The notes below the pieces were generated by a model that saw only the letters and a list, made by a program, of their open reading frames with translations, was not told the DNA's origin and ran no database searches. A stretch of 64,000 nt of DNA from Mycobacterium bohemicum DSM 44277 (GTDB lineage Bacteria; Actinomycetota; Actinomycetes; Mycobacteriales; Mycobacteriaceae): NCBI RefSeq assembly GCF_001053185.1, contig NZ_CSTD01000005.1, positions 186,001-250,000 on the forward strand. The letters run 5' to 3'. Positions 63,610 through 64,000 of this stretch are shown here, piece by piece (the first letter of the stretch is position 1; every line of letters starts with the position of its first letter). The position numbers and the translations under genes are program-made.

Positions 63610-64000
63610 TCAGGCGACGACCTGGATGGGATCGCCGACGTTGACCTGATTGAAGTACCAGGCGGCGTTGTCCGGGCTCAGGTTGATGCAGCCGTGGCTG
63701 ACATTGGCGTGCCCCTGCGAATCGACCGACCAGGGCGCCGAGTGCACGTACACACCGCTCCAGGTGACGCGCACCGCGTATTGCGCGGTGATCTTGTAGC
63801 CCTCGGGGGAACTCAGCGGGATGCCGATGGTGCGCGAGTCCATCACCACGCTGCGTTCCTTCTCCAGCGCGGTGAAATTGCCGATCGGCGTCGGGCGGCT
63901 CGGCTTGCCCATGGACGCCGGCATGGTGCGCAGCACTTCGCCGTTGCGGCTGACGGTGAAGGTGTGCCCCGACAGGCTGGCGACGCCGAGCAACTCGTCA
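63610..64000 (-). CDS. ldtA: L,D-transpeptidase (LdtMt1-like), C-terminal part, cut by window edge
   Basis: The last ~129 residues of a YkuD-type transpeptidase; the N-terminus lies beyond the right edge. Seen are HTFTVSRNGEVLRTMPAS, GKPSRPTPIGNF, the substrate-side VRVTWSGVYVHSAPWS and the catalytic SHGCINLS with its Cys and His. It cross-links peptidoglycan stems by 3-3 bonds outside the membrane. The text is very close to LdtMt1 (Rv0116c) as I remember it. Its position just after the Rv0111-like gene region agrees with that identity. Confidence 0.92.
   Translation of the reverse strand, partial: DELLGVASLSGHTFTVSRNGEVLRTMPASMGKPSRPTPIGNFTALEKERSVVMDSRTIGIPLSSPEGYKITAQYAVRVTWSGVYVHSAPWSVDSQGHANVSHGCINLSPDNAAWYFNQVNVGDPIQVVA

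Noticed and set aside
1..64000. tRNA, rRNA, insertion sequences, prophage or integrase genes
   Set aside because: I saw no cloverleaf sequence, transposase motif, terminal repeat pair or phage gene anywhere in the window.

Overview
The window is high-GC actinobacterial DNA and almost certainly comes from a slow-growing Mycobacterium, probably close to the M. avium complex. The evidence is the density of FadD ligases, short-chain dehydrogenases (SDRs) and TetR regulators, the mycobacterial lipoproteins, an LdtMt1-type L,D-transpeptidase at the right edge, and an order of genes that recalls the M. tuberculosis segment Rv0107c (ctpI) - Rv0108c - Rv0110 (rhomboid) - Rv0111 (acyltransferase) - Rv0116c (ldtA). 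All comparisons with named M. tuberculosis genes are from memory, not from a search.

Layout. 1-9.1 kb: a FadD/SDR/hydrolase set with a TetR regulator, a lipoprotein esterase beside a MarR remnant, a small DUF4242 protein, a large ATPase-LuxR regulator and a flavin oxidase. 9.2-11.8 kb: a copper chaperone followed by a truncated P-type ATPase fused in frame to a polysaccharide deacetylase. 11.9-17.5 kb: two paralogous TetR regulators back to back, a broken luciferase-like oxidoreductase and a pair of Baeyer-Villiger monooxygenases (BVMOs). 17.5-34 kb: mixed accessory genes (SDRs, cation exchanger, IclR, MmgE/PrpD, DUF2127 membrane protein, thioredoxin, methyltransferases, class III cyclase, MpaB-family oxygenase, an AMP-binding enzyme). 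34.0-34.8 kb: a scrap-heap of gene fragments (acyl-CoA reductase, ctpI, an ECF sigma factor, tandem repeats). 34.8-36.4 kb: conserved backbone (Rv0108c-like, SnoaL, rhomboid). 36.4-56.6 kb: a catabolic island dominated by a ten-gene plus-strand operon (SDR, Rieske oxygenase, BVMO, SDR, CoA transferase, ThDP lyase, aldehyde dehydrogenase, AcuI-like reductase, MaoC, FadD), with a divergent GntR regulator and a beta-propeller hydrolase. 56.7-64 kb: backbone resumes with the Rv0111-like acyltransferase, an O-methyltransferase, an M-box magnesium riboswitch leader feeding an NRAMP-family transporter of the magnesium type, a lipoprotein and the L,D-transpeptidase.

How it works together. The 43.2-56.6 kb operon reads as a route that oxygenates a cyclic or branched substrate (Rieske enzyme, BVMO), opens or oxidises the product (SDRs, propeller hydrolase), loads CoA, shortens by one carbon (CoA transferase, ThDP lyase, aldehyde dehydrogenase) and passes the acid to beta-oxidation-type steps (FadD, MaoC, AcuI). 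The substrate cannot be read from sequence. The magnesium locus is the clearest regulatory system: an M-box, a terminator hairpin, two small ORFs and a transporter whose metal-site residues match the magnesium branch of the NRAMP family. Two copies of a 48-bp hairpin repeat sit inside the riboswitch.

A third theme is damage. At least eight genes carry internal deletions or small indels, some creating open chimeric frames. These may be real decay or assembly errors, and raw reads should decide.
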